From NCBI GenBank assembly GCA_964242945.1, contig CAXTCF010000003.1:1-64000 (forward strand): 64,000 bases of DNA, written 5' to 3'. Shown piece by piece: positions 42,701 to 50,679 of the stretch. Each line of letters starts with the position of its first letter. Position 1 is the first letter of the stretch. The DNA is from Mesorhizobium_B sp964242945 (GTDB lineage: Bacteria; Pseudomonadota; Alphaproteobacteria; Rhizobiales; Rhizobiaceae). A program made the position numbers and the translations under genes. Under the pieces are notes generated by a model that worked only from the letters and a program-made list of their open reading frames with translations, was not told the origin of the DNA and did not search any database.

Positions 42701-43501
42701 ATGCCGGAGACAAGAAAAGTCTGGTGGGGGGATTTTCCCACCGCCGCTTTCGAAAAACCCGATCCAGAGGCGGTGATCGCGGTGCTGCCGCTCGCCGCAA
42801 CCGAGCAGCACGGGCCGCATCTGCCCGTCTGCACCGATGCGGCGATCATGGCCGGCATGCTGGAAACCGTTTTTCCCCTGCTGCCCGAGGGAATGGATGT
42901 CCGCGTGCTCCCCATCCAGGCGGTCGGCAAGTCGAACGAGCACATCCGGTTTCCCGGCACGCTGACGCTGCCCGCGCCCGTGCTGATCGAAGCCTGGACG
43001 GAGCTTGGCGCCTCGGTCGCGCGGGCAGGCGTGCGGAAGATGATCTTTGTCAACAGCCACGGCGGCAACGAGGAGATCATGGGCATCGTCGCGCGCGAGC
43101 TTCGCGTGCGCTCCCGCATGCTGGCGGTGAAGACGAGCTGGCAGCGCTTCGGCCGCCCGGACGGCATGTATTCCGAGGCGGAGGATCGCTACGGCATCCA
43201 CGGCGGCGACGTGGAAACCTCGTTGATGCTCCACTTTCGCCCTGACCTCGTGAACATGGAAAAGGCTGAGGACTTTCCCTCCGCGGTGGAGAAAGCCGAA
43301 GGCGAACTTGCCGTGCTGCGCCATACCGGCACTCACGCTTTCGCTTGGGAAGCAGGCGACCTCAACCCGGCGGGCGTGGTCGGCAATGCGGCGAATGCAA
43401 CCGCCGAGAAAGGCCGGCTCACCGCCTTGCATCAGGCGCAAGGCTTCGTTCGGCTGCTGGAAGATGTCCGTGCCCTACAGTTGACGGACTATCTGCCGTG
43501 A
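42701..43501 (+). CDS. creatininase family protein
   Basis: This 266-aa creatinine amidohydrolase-fold protein has AVLPLAATEQHGPHLPVCTD, carrying the metal Glu/His set, NEHIRFPGTLTLP, VNSHGGN, and the IHGGDVETSLMLHF segment with the catalytic Glu. The metal ligands look complete. Creatininase hydrolyses creatinine to creatine; family members also open other cyclic amides. Its TGA overlaps a GTG that is one possible ureD start, which would couple ring opening directly to urease synthesis. Confidence 0.9.
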   Translation: MPETRKVWWGDFPTAAFEKPDPEAVIAVLPLAATEQHGPHLPVCTDAAIMAGMLETVFPLLPEGMDVRVLPIQAVGKSNEHIRFPGTLTLPAPVLIEAWTELGASVARAGVRKMIFVNSHGGNEEIMGIVARELRVRSRMLAVKTSWQRFGRPDGMYSEAEDRYGIHGGDVETSLMLHFRPDLVNMEKAEDFPSAVEKAEGELAVLRHTGTHAFAWEAGDLNPAGVVGNAANATAEKGRLTALHQAQGFVRLLEDVRALQLTDYLP

Positions 43502-44379
43502 CGTTCGAAGGGCAGGCCCAACTGGAAGAAGCGAGCGTCGGTTCTCCTCTCGAAGCTGGAGAAATGAGCCCAACCGCTCCCCTCAGGCACCAGCGCGCGA
43601 GCGGCACCGTCCGCATCAGCTTCCGACACCGAGCCGGCGCGACCCGCCTGCACCGGCTGTTCCAGGAAGGCGCTGCCAAGGTGCGGCTGCCGCGGCTCGG
43701 CGGAGCGATCCCGGAAGCGGTGCTGATCAACACCGCGGGCGGGCTGACCGGCGGCGACCGCTTTGCCAACGAGATCGTTCTTGAAACAGGGTCCCGTGCC
43801 GTTCTGACCACTCAGGCATGCGAACGCATTTATCGCTCGCTCGGCGGCCCAGCCGAAATCGTCACGCGCGCGACGCTGGAGGCCGGCGCCGCGCTTGACT
43901 GGCTGCCGCAGGAAACGATCCTGTTCGACGGCGGGCGCGTGACCCGCCGCTTCGAGGTGGCGATGGCCGCCGACGCCGCGCTGCTCGCCGTCGAAGCCGT
44001 CATCTTCGGCCGCACGGCGCGGGGCGAGATCGTCCGCACCGGCAGTTTCCGCGACCGCTGGCGCATTTTTCGCGGAGGCAAGCTGTTGTTCGCCGACGAC
44101 CTGCGGCTCGAAGGCCCGATCGCCGAGCTTCTGGCACGGCCCGCGGTGCTCAATGGCAATGCCGCGATGGCGACGGTGCTGCTGGCCGCGCCTGAATGCG
44201 AAAACAAGCTTGAAGCGGTGCGCGCGGCGATCGGCGATGCCGCCGGCGCCAGCGCCTGGAACGGCAAGCTGCTGGTGCGGCTGGCGGCACAGGACGGCTT
44301 CGCCTTGCGCCAGAAACTGCTTCCTGCGCTGATGGTCTTGACCGCGGGCCGCTCCCTGCCGAAAGTCTGGCAACTCTGA
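43498..44379 (+). CDS. ureD: urease accessory protein UreD
   Basis: UreD is the scaffold that helps UreF and UreG load nickel into urease. Conserved features are LFQEGAAKVRLPRL, EAVLINTAGGLTGGDRF, LTTQACERIYRS and WLPQETILFDGG. Two starts are possible: GTG 43498 overlapping the creatininase stop (293 aa), or ATG 43564 (271 aa, the more usual rhizobial length, but with only a weak ribosome site). It heads the urease operon. Confidence 0.92.
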   Translation: MTFEGQAQLEEASVGSPLEAGEMSPTAPLRHQRASGTVRISFRHRAGATRLHRLFQEGAAKVRLPRLGGAIPEAVLINTAGGLTGGDRFANEIVLETGSRAVLTTQACERIYRSLGGPAEIVTRATLEAGAALDWLPQETILFDGGRVTRRFEVAMAADAALLAVEAVIFGRTARGEIVRTGSFRDRWRIFRGGKLLFADDLRLEGPIAELLARPAVLNGNAAMATVLLAAPECENKLEAVRAAIGDAAGASAWNGKLLVRLAAQDGFALRQKLLPALMVLTAGRSLPKVWQL

Positions 44380-44389
44380 GGGTATCGGC

Positions 44390-44692
44390 ATGAATCTCAC
44401 CCCGCGCGAGAAAGACAAGCTCCTCATCTCGATGGCAGCGGTCGTCGCGCGCAAGCGGCTGGAGCGCGGCGTCAAGCTGAACCACCCGGAGGCTATCGCG
44501 CTGATCACCGACTTCGTCGTGGAAGGCGCGCGCGACGGACGCGCAGTGGCCGACCTGATGGAAGCCGGGGCGCATGTGGTGTCGCGCGAGCAGGTCATGG
44601 AAGGCGTGGCCGAGATGATCCACGACGTGCAGGTGGAAGCGACATTTCCCGACGGCACCAAGCTCGTCACCGTGCATGAGCCGATCCGGTGA
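44390..44692 (+). CDS. ureA: urease gamma subunit
   Basis: This 100-aa UreA has the family's MNLTPREKDKLLISMAA start, NHPEAIALITDFVVEGARDG and QVEATFPDGTKLVTVHEPI. Length is canonical. Its TGA overlaps the GTG of the HD-hydrolase gene, so the interposed gene is translationally coupled. Confidence 0.97.
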   Translation: MNLTPREKDKLLISMAAVVARKRLERGVKLNHPEAIALITDFVVEGARDGRAVADLMEAGAHVVSREQVMEGVAEMIHDVQVEATFPDGTKLVTVHEPIR

Positions 44693-45273
44693 CGAAGCCG
44701 CTTCCCGGCCTCCTGCTCGTCGCCCAAGCCGCGGATTTCGCCGCGCGCGCCCATGTCGGGCAAAGGCGCAAGGGCGTGAATGCCGAGCCCTATGTCAATC
44801 ACGTGGCGGAGGTGGCGTATCTTCTCGCAGAGGCTGGTGCCGGGCCGGAACTGGTCGCAGCTGGCTGGCTGCACGACGTGGTGGAGGATACGGACCATCC
44901 GCTTTCCGAGATCGAGCAACAGTTCGGCGCAGAGGTGGCGGCGATCGTCGCTGAGGTGACCGACGACAAGAGCCTGCCGAAGGCTGCCCGCAAGCAAGCT
45001 CAGGTGGACGAGATGCCGAACAAGAGCGAGGCGGCGCAACTGCTCAAATTCGCCGACAAGACCAGCAACCTGCGCGACCTCGCGCGCTCCCCGCCGGATG
45101 GCTGGGACCGGAAGCGGCTGGAGGGCTACATCGCCTGGGGCGAAAGCGTGATCGGGCGTGCGACGGCGAAAAATGCCTTCTTGGAGAACGCCTTCCGGGA
45201 GGCGGCGGCAAAGGCGCGCGAAGCAGCGGCGGCGCGTCTCGGCGGAAAGGAAGCGATGGAGATATCAGCATGA
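44689..45273 (+). CDS. HD-domain phosphohydrolase (MESH1/RelA-SpoT HD-like) between ureA and ureB
   Basis: This 194-aa protein has the metal-dependent HD pattern of small ppGpp/NADPH hydrolases: ADFAARAHVGQRRKG, YVNHVAEVAYLL (first His), GWLHDVVEDTDHP (HD and further acids) and KFADKTSNLRDLAR (Asp/Asn). It lacks any synthetase domain. GTG 44689 overlaps ureA and its TGA overlaps ureB's ATG, so it is co-translated with both urease subunits. Its substrate is unknown; control by or of nucleotide signalling is only a thought. Confidence 0.85.
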   Translation: MTKPLPGLLLVAQAADFAARAHVGQRRKGVNAEPYVNHVAEVAYLLAEAGAGPELVAAGWLHDVVEDTDHPLSEIEQQFGAEVAAIVAEVTDDKSLPKAARKQAQVDEMPNKSEAAQLLKFADKTSNLRDLARSPPDGWDRKRLEGYIAWGESVIGRATAKNAFLENAFREAAAKAREAAAARLGGKEAMEISA

Positions 45274-45575
45274 TCCCAGGCGAAATCATCACGGCCGAAG
45301 GCGACATCGAACTGAACGCAGGCGCCGAACCCGTCGTGCTCATGGTGGCGAACACGGGCGACCGGCCGGTGCAGGTCGGGTCGCACTACCACTTCTTCGA
45401 GACAAACCCCGCGCTGGAGTTCGACCGGGAGAAAGCGCGTGGGCTTCGGCTGGATATCGCAGCCGGCACGGCCGTGCGCTTCGAGCCCGGCCAGCGCCGC
45501 GAGGTGCGGCTGATCCCTTATCGCGGCAGCAGGCACGTTTTCGGCTTCCGTCAGCAGATCATGGGTGCTCTTTAG
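45270..45575 (+). CDS. ureB: urease beta subunit
   Basis: This 101-aa UreB has the conserved MIPGEIITAEGDIELNAG start and VQVGSHYHFFETNPALEFDR, where the His residues lie near the active-site flap of the trimer. Length is canonical for the bacterial three-subunit enzyme. The ATG overlaps the HD-gene stop. Confidence 0.97.
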   Translation: MIPGEIITAEGDIELNAGAEPVVLMVANTGDRPVQVGSHYHFFETNPALEFDREKARGLRLDIAAGTAVRFEPGQRREVRLIPYRGSRHVFGFRQQIMGAL

Positions 45576-46007
45576 ATGCTCCTCCGCACAGCCCTTTTCG
45601 CCCTCCCCGTGCTCTTGGTCGCCTCTGCGGCGCAGGCGCAGGACGATCCCGCACCGGCCGACTGCGAAAACGCCGTGACACAAGCGCAGATCGACGCCTG
45701 CGCCAGCGGCGACTACGACAAGGCCGACGCCGAATTGAACAAGGTCTATGGGCAGGCCGTCGCCCGCTTGCAGAAAGCGGACAAGGACTTTGCCGCCACC
45801 GACAGCAACGACGTCGGCGCCGTCGAGGCCTTGAAGAAGGCGCAGCGCGCCTGGATCAACTATCGCGACGCAAGCTGCGAGTTGGCCGGCTTCGAAGCGC
45901 GTGGCGGCACGCTGGAGAACACGATCTACATCGGATGCCAGACCGATCTGACGCGCAAGCGCACCGCCGAACTCCGGGAACTGCTTAAAGCGGAATGGTT
46001 GAACTGA
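45576..46007 (+). CDS. LprI/DUF1311-family secreted protein between ureB and ureC
   Basis: This 143-aa protein has a signal peptide (MLLRTALFALPVLLVASAAQAQ) and a DUF1311/lysozyme-inhibitor LprI-type domain. The cysteines in ADCENAVTQAQIDACA and later DASCELAGF and YIGCQTDLT match the family's disulfide set. The start abuts the ureB stop with no gap. An exported protein encoded between subunits of a cytoplasmic enzyme is unusual; its link to urease is positional only. Confidence 0.83.
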   Translation: MLLRTALFALPVLLVASAAQAQDDPAPADCENAVTQAQIDACASGDYDKADAELNKVYGQAVARLQKADKDFAATDSNDVGAVEALKKAQRAWINYRDASCELAGFEARGGTLENTIYIGCQTDLTRKRTAELRELLKAEWLN

Positions 46008-46011
46008 CCCC

Positions 46012-47724
46012 ATGCCACAAAGAATCAGCCGCCTCTCCTATGCCCAGATGTTCGGCCCGACGGTGGGCGACAAGGTGCGGCTTGCCGACACCGAACTGAT
46101 CATCGAGGTCGAGAAGGATTTCACGACCTACGGCGAGGAGGTGAAGTTCGGCGGCGGCAAGGTGATCCGTGACGGCATGGGCCAGAGCCAGGTTTCGCGC
46201 AAAGGCGGCGCCGTCGATACGGTCATCACCAACGCGCTGATCGTCGATCACACCGGCATCTACAAGGCCGACGTCGGCCTGACGGACGGCCGCATCGCGG
46301 CCATCGGCAAGGCGGGAAATCCGGACACGCAGCCGGGCGTCACCATCATCGTCGGCCCCGGTACGGAGGCGATCGCCGGCGAGGGGAAAATCCTCACCGC
46401 AGGCGGCATGGACGCCCACATCCACTTCATCTGCCCGCAGCAGATCGAGGAAGCTGTCATGTCCGGCGTCACGACGATGCTCGGCGGCGGCACCGGGCCG
46501 GCGCATGGCACGCTCGCCACCACCTGCACGCCGGGGCCGTGGCACATCGCGCGCATGATCCAGAGTTTTGACGCTTTCCCGATCAATCTCGGCCTGTCCG
46601 GCAAGGGCAACGCTTCGCAGCCGGAAGCTCTCGTCGAGATGGTCGAGGCCGGCGCCTGCGCGCTGAAGCTGCACGAGGACTGGGGCACGACGCCCGCCGC
46701 CATCGACTGCTGCCTGTCGGTCGCGGACGATTACGACGTGCAGGTGATGATCCACACGGACACGCTGAACGAGTCCGGCTTCGTGGAGGACACGATCGCC
46801 GCCTTCAAGGGCCGCACCATCCACGCCTTCCACACGGAGGGTGCGGGGGGCGGCCATGCGCCGGACATCATCAAGGTGTGCGGATTGGCGAACGTCATCC
46901 CCTCCTCCACCAACCCGACGCGGCCCTACACGAAGAACACGATCGCCGAGCACTTGGACATGCTGATGGTCTGCCATCACCTGTCGTCGTCGATCCCGGA
47001 AGACATCGCCTTCGCCGAGTCGCGCATCCGCAAGGAAACCATCGCGGCGGAAGACATCCTGCACGACATGGGCGCCTTCTCTATCATCTCGTCGGACAGC
47101 CAGGCGATGGGGCGCGTCGGCGAAGTGCCGATCCGCACCTGGCAGACCGCACACAAGATGAAGGTGCAACGCGGGCGGCTCGCGCAGGAGAGCGGCGACA
47201 ACGACAATTTCCGGGTGCGGCGCTACGTCGCGAAGTACACCATCAACCCGGCGGTCGCGCACGGCCTGTCACACGAGATAGGCTCGGTGGAGGTGGGCAA
47301 GCGCGCCGATCTCGTGCTGTGGAACCCGGCCTTCTTCGGCGTGAAGCCGGACATGGTGCTGGTCGGCGGCACGATCGCGGCAGCGCCGATGGGCGACCCG
47401 AACGCCTCCATCCCGACGCCGCAGCCCGTGCACTACCGTCCGATGTTCGGCGGCTACGGCAAGGCGTTGGGAGCCGGTTCCGTCACCTTCGTAAGCCAAG
47501 CCGCGCTCGACGCCGGCCTGCGGAAGAAGCTCGGCGTGGACAAGGAGATGGTGGCGGTGGAGAACACGCGCGGCGGCATCTCGAAAGCCTCCATGCTGCT
47601 CAACGATGCAACGCCCCATGTCGAGGTCGATCCGGAAACCTACGAGGTCCGCGCCGACGGCGAACTGTTGACTTGCGAACCGGCAGAGGTGCTGCCGATG
47701 GCGCAACGGTATTTCCTGTTCTGA
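46012..47724 (+). CDS. ureC: urease alpha subunit (catalytic)
   Basis: This 570-aa UreC holds the dinickel active site. The carbamylated lysine is in ALKLHEDWGTTP, nickel His pairs in MDAHIHFICPQ and VMIHTDTLNESGF, the flap His in MVCHHLSSSIPED and the HTEGAGGGHAPD segment; all look intact. Length is canonical. The protein hydrolyses urea to ammonia and carbamate. It is 4 bp after the LprI-like gene. Confidence 0.97.
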   Translation: MPQRISRLSYAQMFGPTVGDKVRLADTELIIEVEKDFTTYGEEVKFGGGKVIRDGMGQSQVSRKGGAVDTVITNALIVDHTGIYKADVGLTDGRIAAIGKAGNPDTQPGVTIIVGPGTEAIAGEGKILTAGGMDAHIHFICPQQIEEAVMSGVTTMLGGGTGPAHGTLATTCTPGPWHIARMIQSFDAFPINLGLSGKGNASQPEALVEMVEAGACALKLHEDWGTTPAAIDCCLSVADDYDVQVMIHTDTLNESGFVEDTIAAFKGRTIHAFHTEGAGGGHAPDIIKVCGLANVIPSSTNPTRPYTKNTIAEHLDMLMVCHHLSSSIPEDIAFAESRIRKETIAAEDILHDMGAFSIISSDSQAMGRVGEVPIRTWQTAHKMKVQRGRLAQESGDNDNFRVRRYVAKYTINPAVAHGLSHEIGSVEVGKRADLVLWNPAFFGVKPDMVLVGGTIAAAPMGDPNASIPTPQPVHYRPMFGGYGKALGAGSVTFVSQAALDAGLRKKLGVDKEMVAVENTRGGISKASMLLNDATPHVEVDPETYEVRADGELLTCEPAEVLPMAQRYFLF

Positions 47725-47822
47725 GTGCTTGGATTTCTGACGATCTTGCCGCTTCCCGCCGCCCGCGGGAGTTTGTAGGACATGGGCAGTGTCACGCCTG
47801 CTTCCGATTGCCGAGGTCAGCA

Positions 47823-48854
47823 ATGGGTCCTTCCGTCACGGTCGCATTCGTCCCGCGAGAGACGATGTCTCAGACCTTAGAGATGTTGGACACGCTCCTC
47901 GCGCACACCGAGCAGCCTTTCGTTCTGATCGTGGTTGCCGCCGGCTATCCCGGCGGTCTTGTGAACGCGTTGCGGGAGCGTGTCGAGGCCGTCGGTGGCC
48001 GGCTGATCGAGTTTGCTGCCTATGTCACACCGAACGAGGCGCGCAATGCGGCGCTGAATGCCACGAAGACGGATTATATCGTCTTCCTCGATCAGGATGT
48101 TCACGTCGATCGGAACTGGCTTCCATCTCTGCTGGCTTGCGCAAAGGAGACCGGCGCGGCGATTGTTGCACCGCTTATTTTCGAACTGGAACCGAAGTTT
48201 ACTCAGATCCACATGGCCGGCGGAGAGGCTCGCGTCGTCGCGAAGCCAGGCGGCGGGAACATCTATCACGAGGTGCATTATGAGGCACATGCCAAGGTTC
48301 ACGCCTCAAACGCTGGCCAGGAGAGGCGATGCACCGAGCTGGTGGAGTTCCACGCGGTACTCGTGGAGGTGGCTTGGCTCAAGCTAGTCGGCGGGCTCGA
48401 TCCCGAGTTGTTTTCTTTGAGTGAACATTGGGACATGTGTATCGCTGCGGCCCGGTCGGGACGCGAAATCTACCTGGAGCCTAAGTCGCGTGTGAACTAC
48501 ATGCCGCCGCGAAATCCAACGGCCGACGATCTGCGCTGGTTCGCGACACGCTGGTCGCATGAATGGAACGAGCGCAGCATCGCGCATATGTGCAGAAAAT
48601 ATGATCTTTGCCCGGATGAGGCCTCGTTTGAGGGTCTCCGCCGGTTTCTGAGGTCTCACCGCGACCATCGCTTCATCCGGTTGCGGCGAAAGTTCGTGCG
48701 CTATCTCGGGCAATCGGCCGGCCTGACCTTGTTCAACCGCTTCGCACGTCCAATCCTAGAACAGCTTGAAAAGCCGAGAGTCCGGCGCGATCTGCGGAGA
48801 TGGGAGTTCCAGCGCAATGCCAGAAAGCTTGGCGATCGCCTCCAACAATATTGA
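47823..48854 (+). CDS. family 2 glycosyltransferase between ureC and ureE
   Basis: This 343-aa GT-A glycosyltransferase has an N-terminal nucleotide-sugar fold (VTVAFVPRETMSQTLEML), TPNEARNAALNATKTDYIVFLDQDVHV with the metal-binding DQD, and a C-terminal SLSEHWDMCIAAARSG acidic motif. Base composition looks lower in GC than ureC before it and ureF after it. It is 98 bp downstream of ureC and overlaps the next gene by 38 bp. Substrate and acceptor are unknown; its position in a urease operon is odd and suggests later insertion. Confidence 0.85.
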   Translation: MGPSVTVAFVPRETMSQTLEMLDTLLAHTEQPFVLIVVAAGYPGGLVNALRERVEAVGGRLIEFAAYVTPNEARNAALNATKTDYIVFLDQDVHVDRNWLPSLLACAKETGAAIVAPLIFELEPKFTQIHMAGGEARVVAKPGGGNIYHEVHYEAHAKVHASNAGQERRCTELVEFHAVLVEVAWLKLVGGLDPELFSLSEHWDMCIAAARSGREIYLEPKSRVNYMPPRNPTADDLRWFATRWSHEWNERSIAHMCRKYDLCPDEASFEGLRRFLRSHRDHRFIRLRRKFVRYLGQSAGLTLFNRFARPILEQLEKPRVRRDLRRWEFQRNARKLGDRLQQY

Positions 48855-49494
48855 GTTGTTGCGTCAACTCGATGAGGCGGGCTGGCCCGCCGACGCCTTG
48901 GAGAGGACGCAGCAAGTCTACAAGACGGTCGCACTGCTTTCCTCCGACACGTTCCGGCCCAACTGGAAGCCGTTCAGCGCCCATCTCGTCGGAGTCGCTT
49001 CCATCGTCGCCTGGGACAGCCATGACCCCATTCACATCGGGGCAGCCATGGCGCACTCTACGTTGGAGTTCGGTCGCTTTCCCCTCTTTTCCCGCTGGCC
49101 CTTCGACCGACGGACTGCTTTTTTGCGCAACCACCTGGGCGACGAAATCCTTAGGCTTGTGCGAGCCTATGCTCATGCCGACTGGAAGACGTTGATGACG
49201 CCTCCGGCTGCCGCCTCGAAGGAGGCCATTGCGGTGCAGCACATCAAGCTTGCGGACCTGCTGGATGACATGGAGGATGAGCGGTCGCCCGTCTCAACAC
49301 GCAAGAAGCTGCACATCGATCTGGGTGACGCCGGACGTGTGGCGGACTGCATCGAGTTAGCGCGGCAGAACGGGTGCCCCCAACTTGCGGAGGCTTACCA
49401 ACGCCTCGGGACGGAGCGGGTGTTTGCGCCGGCCGTAAGGGAAGCGCGCGACCGAACCTTTGTTCTGAAAGGAAACACGCGGGAAATTGCATGA
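48817..49494 (+). CDS. HD-like protein with degenerate metal site
   Basis: This 225-aa protein has a RelA/SpoT-HD-like helical pattern: FSAHLVGVASIVAWDSHDP, then HIGAAMAHSTLEFG, where HD is expected but reads His-Ser, and IKLADLLDDMEDE in the position of the last metal residue. It may therefore bind rather than hydrolyse. The gene overlaps the end of the glycosyltransferase by 38 bp and ends in an ATGA overlap with ureE. It differs from the intact HD protein encoded at 44689. Family and role are unclear. Confidence 0.65.
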   Translation: MPESLAIASNNIELLRQLDEAGWPADALERTQQVYKTVALLSSDTFRPNWKPFSAHLVGVASIVAWDSHDPIHIGAAMAHSTLEFGRFPLFSRWPFDRRTAFLRNHLGDEILRLVRAYAHADWKTLMTPPAAASKEAIAVQHIKLADLLDDMEDERSPVSTRKKLHIDLGDAGRVADCIELARQNGCPQLAEAYQRLGTERVFAPAVREARDRTFVLKGNTREIA

Positions 49495-50018
49495 AATTCA
49501 CGACCAGCACCGATTTCACAAAGCTGCCGCGCGCCGTGTCCGTAAAGCTCAAGAACGAGAACGAGAACGAGAAGGGGAGTGCGGATGCCAGCGCGGCGCT
49601 TCCGCATGACGAACGGCATTTTCGTCGGCGCGTCATCGAGTTGTCGGACGGCACCAAGGTGTTGGTCGATCTTCCCGAAACAGTGCAGCTTGCCGACGGC
49701 GACCGTCTGGTTCTCGATGATGGACGGGAGATCGAAGTTCAGGCTGCTCCCGAGGAGGTCTACGATATCCGCGCCCGACACGCTCTGCATCTGGCCGAAC
49801 TCGCCTGGCACATCGGCAACCGGCACCTGGCAGCGGAGATCCGGGTCGATCGCATCTTGATCGGGCGGGACCATGTCATCAGAGCGATGCTGGAAGGACT
49901 GGGGGCAATGGTGACGGAAATCGTCGCGCCGTTCCATCCTCTGCGCGGGGCTTATGGCGGACAAGGCCACTCGCACGGTCACAGTCACGCGGCCGGCGGT
50001 TCCCATCATCATGGATGA
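49491..50018 (+). CDS. ureE: urease accessory protein UreE (nickel metallochaperone)
   Basis: This 175-aa UreE has VIELSDGTKVLVDLPETVQL, AWHIGNRHLAAEIRVDRI (the conserved metal-site His) and a His-rich C-terminus (GHSHGHSHAAGGSHHHG) that binds nickel. An in-frame AACGAG triplet repeat (49554-49571) near the start encodes Asn-Glu-Asn-Glu-Asn-Glu. ATG 49491 overlaps the stop of the HD-like gene, tying the inserted pair into the operon. Confidence 0.92.
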   Translation: MKFTTSTDFTKLPRAVSVKLKNENENEKGSADASAALPHDERHFRRRVIELSDGTKVLVDLPETVQLADGDRLVLDDGREIEVQAAPEEVYDIRARHALHLAELAWHIGNRHLAAEIRVDRILIGRDHVIRAMLEGLGAMVTEIVAPFHPLRGAYGGQGHSHGHSHAAGGSHHHG

Positions 50019-50679
50019 AGGTCTCACGACCGGCCCGCCGCTGCTCCGGCTGATGGCGGCATTGTCGCCGGCGTTTCCGGTCGGGAGCTTTTCCTTCAGC
50101 CACGGGCTGGAGCGCGCCGTGCATGATGGGTTGGTGTCCGACCCGCGGAGCCTTCAAGCGTGGCTGCGCGACCTTATCGAGAAAGGCAGCGCCTGGAACG
50201 ATGCGGTGCTTTTCGCGGCGGCGTGGAACAGCGGGGAAGCGGAGGAACTTGGCGTGGTTGCGGAACTGGGCAGCGCGCTGGCCGGTTCGCGCGAGCGCCT
50301 CGCCGAGACGACGCTTCAAGGCGGAGCCTTCGCCGCCGCCTCGCAGGTTTGGGACAGCCAAGGCCCCTCTGCCGGTGCCGAAGCGCCTTACGCCGTAGCC
50401 GTCGGCGCTTTCGCCCGTCGCCAGGACGTTCCGCTACGGCCTGCCCTTGCCGCTTTCCTCCAGGCCTTCGCGTCGAACCTGATCCAAGCCGCGCTACGCC
50501 TAGCGCCGATCGGCCAAAGCGCGGGGCTGCGCGTCCTGGCTGGACTCGAAACAGCGATTCTCAAAACCGCTTCGAGAGCCGCGGAGTCCACATTGGACGA
50601 GCTTGGCTCCGCCTGCATGATGTCGGAAATCTCCGCCATGCGCCACGAAACCCAGTATTCCAGGATTTTCCGCTCATGA
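50011..50679 (+). CDS. ureF: urease accessory protein UreF
   Basis: This 222-aa UreF has LLRLMAALSPAFPVGSFSFSHG, the family hallmark, VPLRPALAAFLQAFASNLIQAA and the C-terminal SEISAMRHETQYSRIFRS. It forms the UreD-UreF-UreG complex. ATG 50011 sits within the ureE stop region (8-bp overlap) and gives the standard length; an in-frame ATG at 49954 would add 19 atypical residues. Confidence 0.93.
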   Translation: MDEGLTTGPPLLRLMAALSPAFPVGSFSFSHGLERAVHDGLVSDPRSLQAWLRDLIEKGSAWNDAVLFAAAWNSGEAEELGVVAELGSALAGSRERLAETTLQGGAFAAASQVWDSQGPSAGAEAPYAVAVGAFARRQDVPLRPALAAFLQAFASNLIQAALRLAPIGQSAGLRVLAGLETAILKTASRAAESTLDELGSACMMSEISAMRHETQYSRIFRS

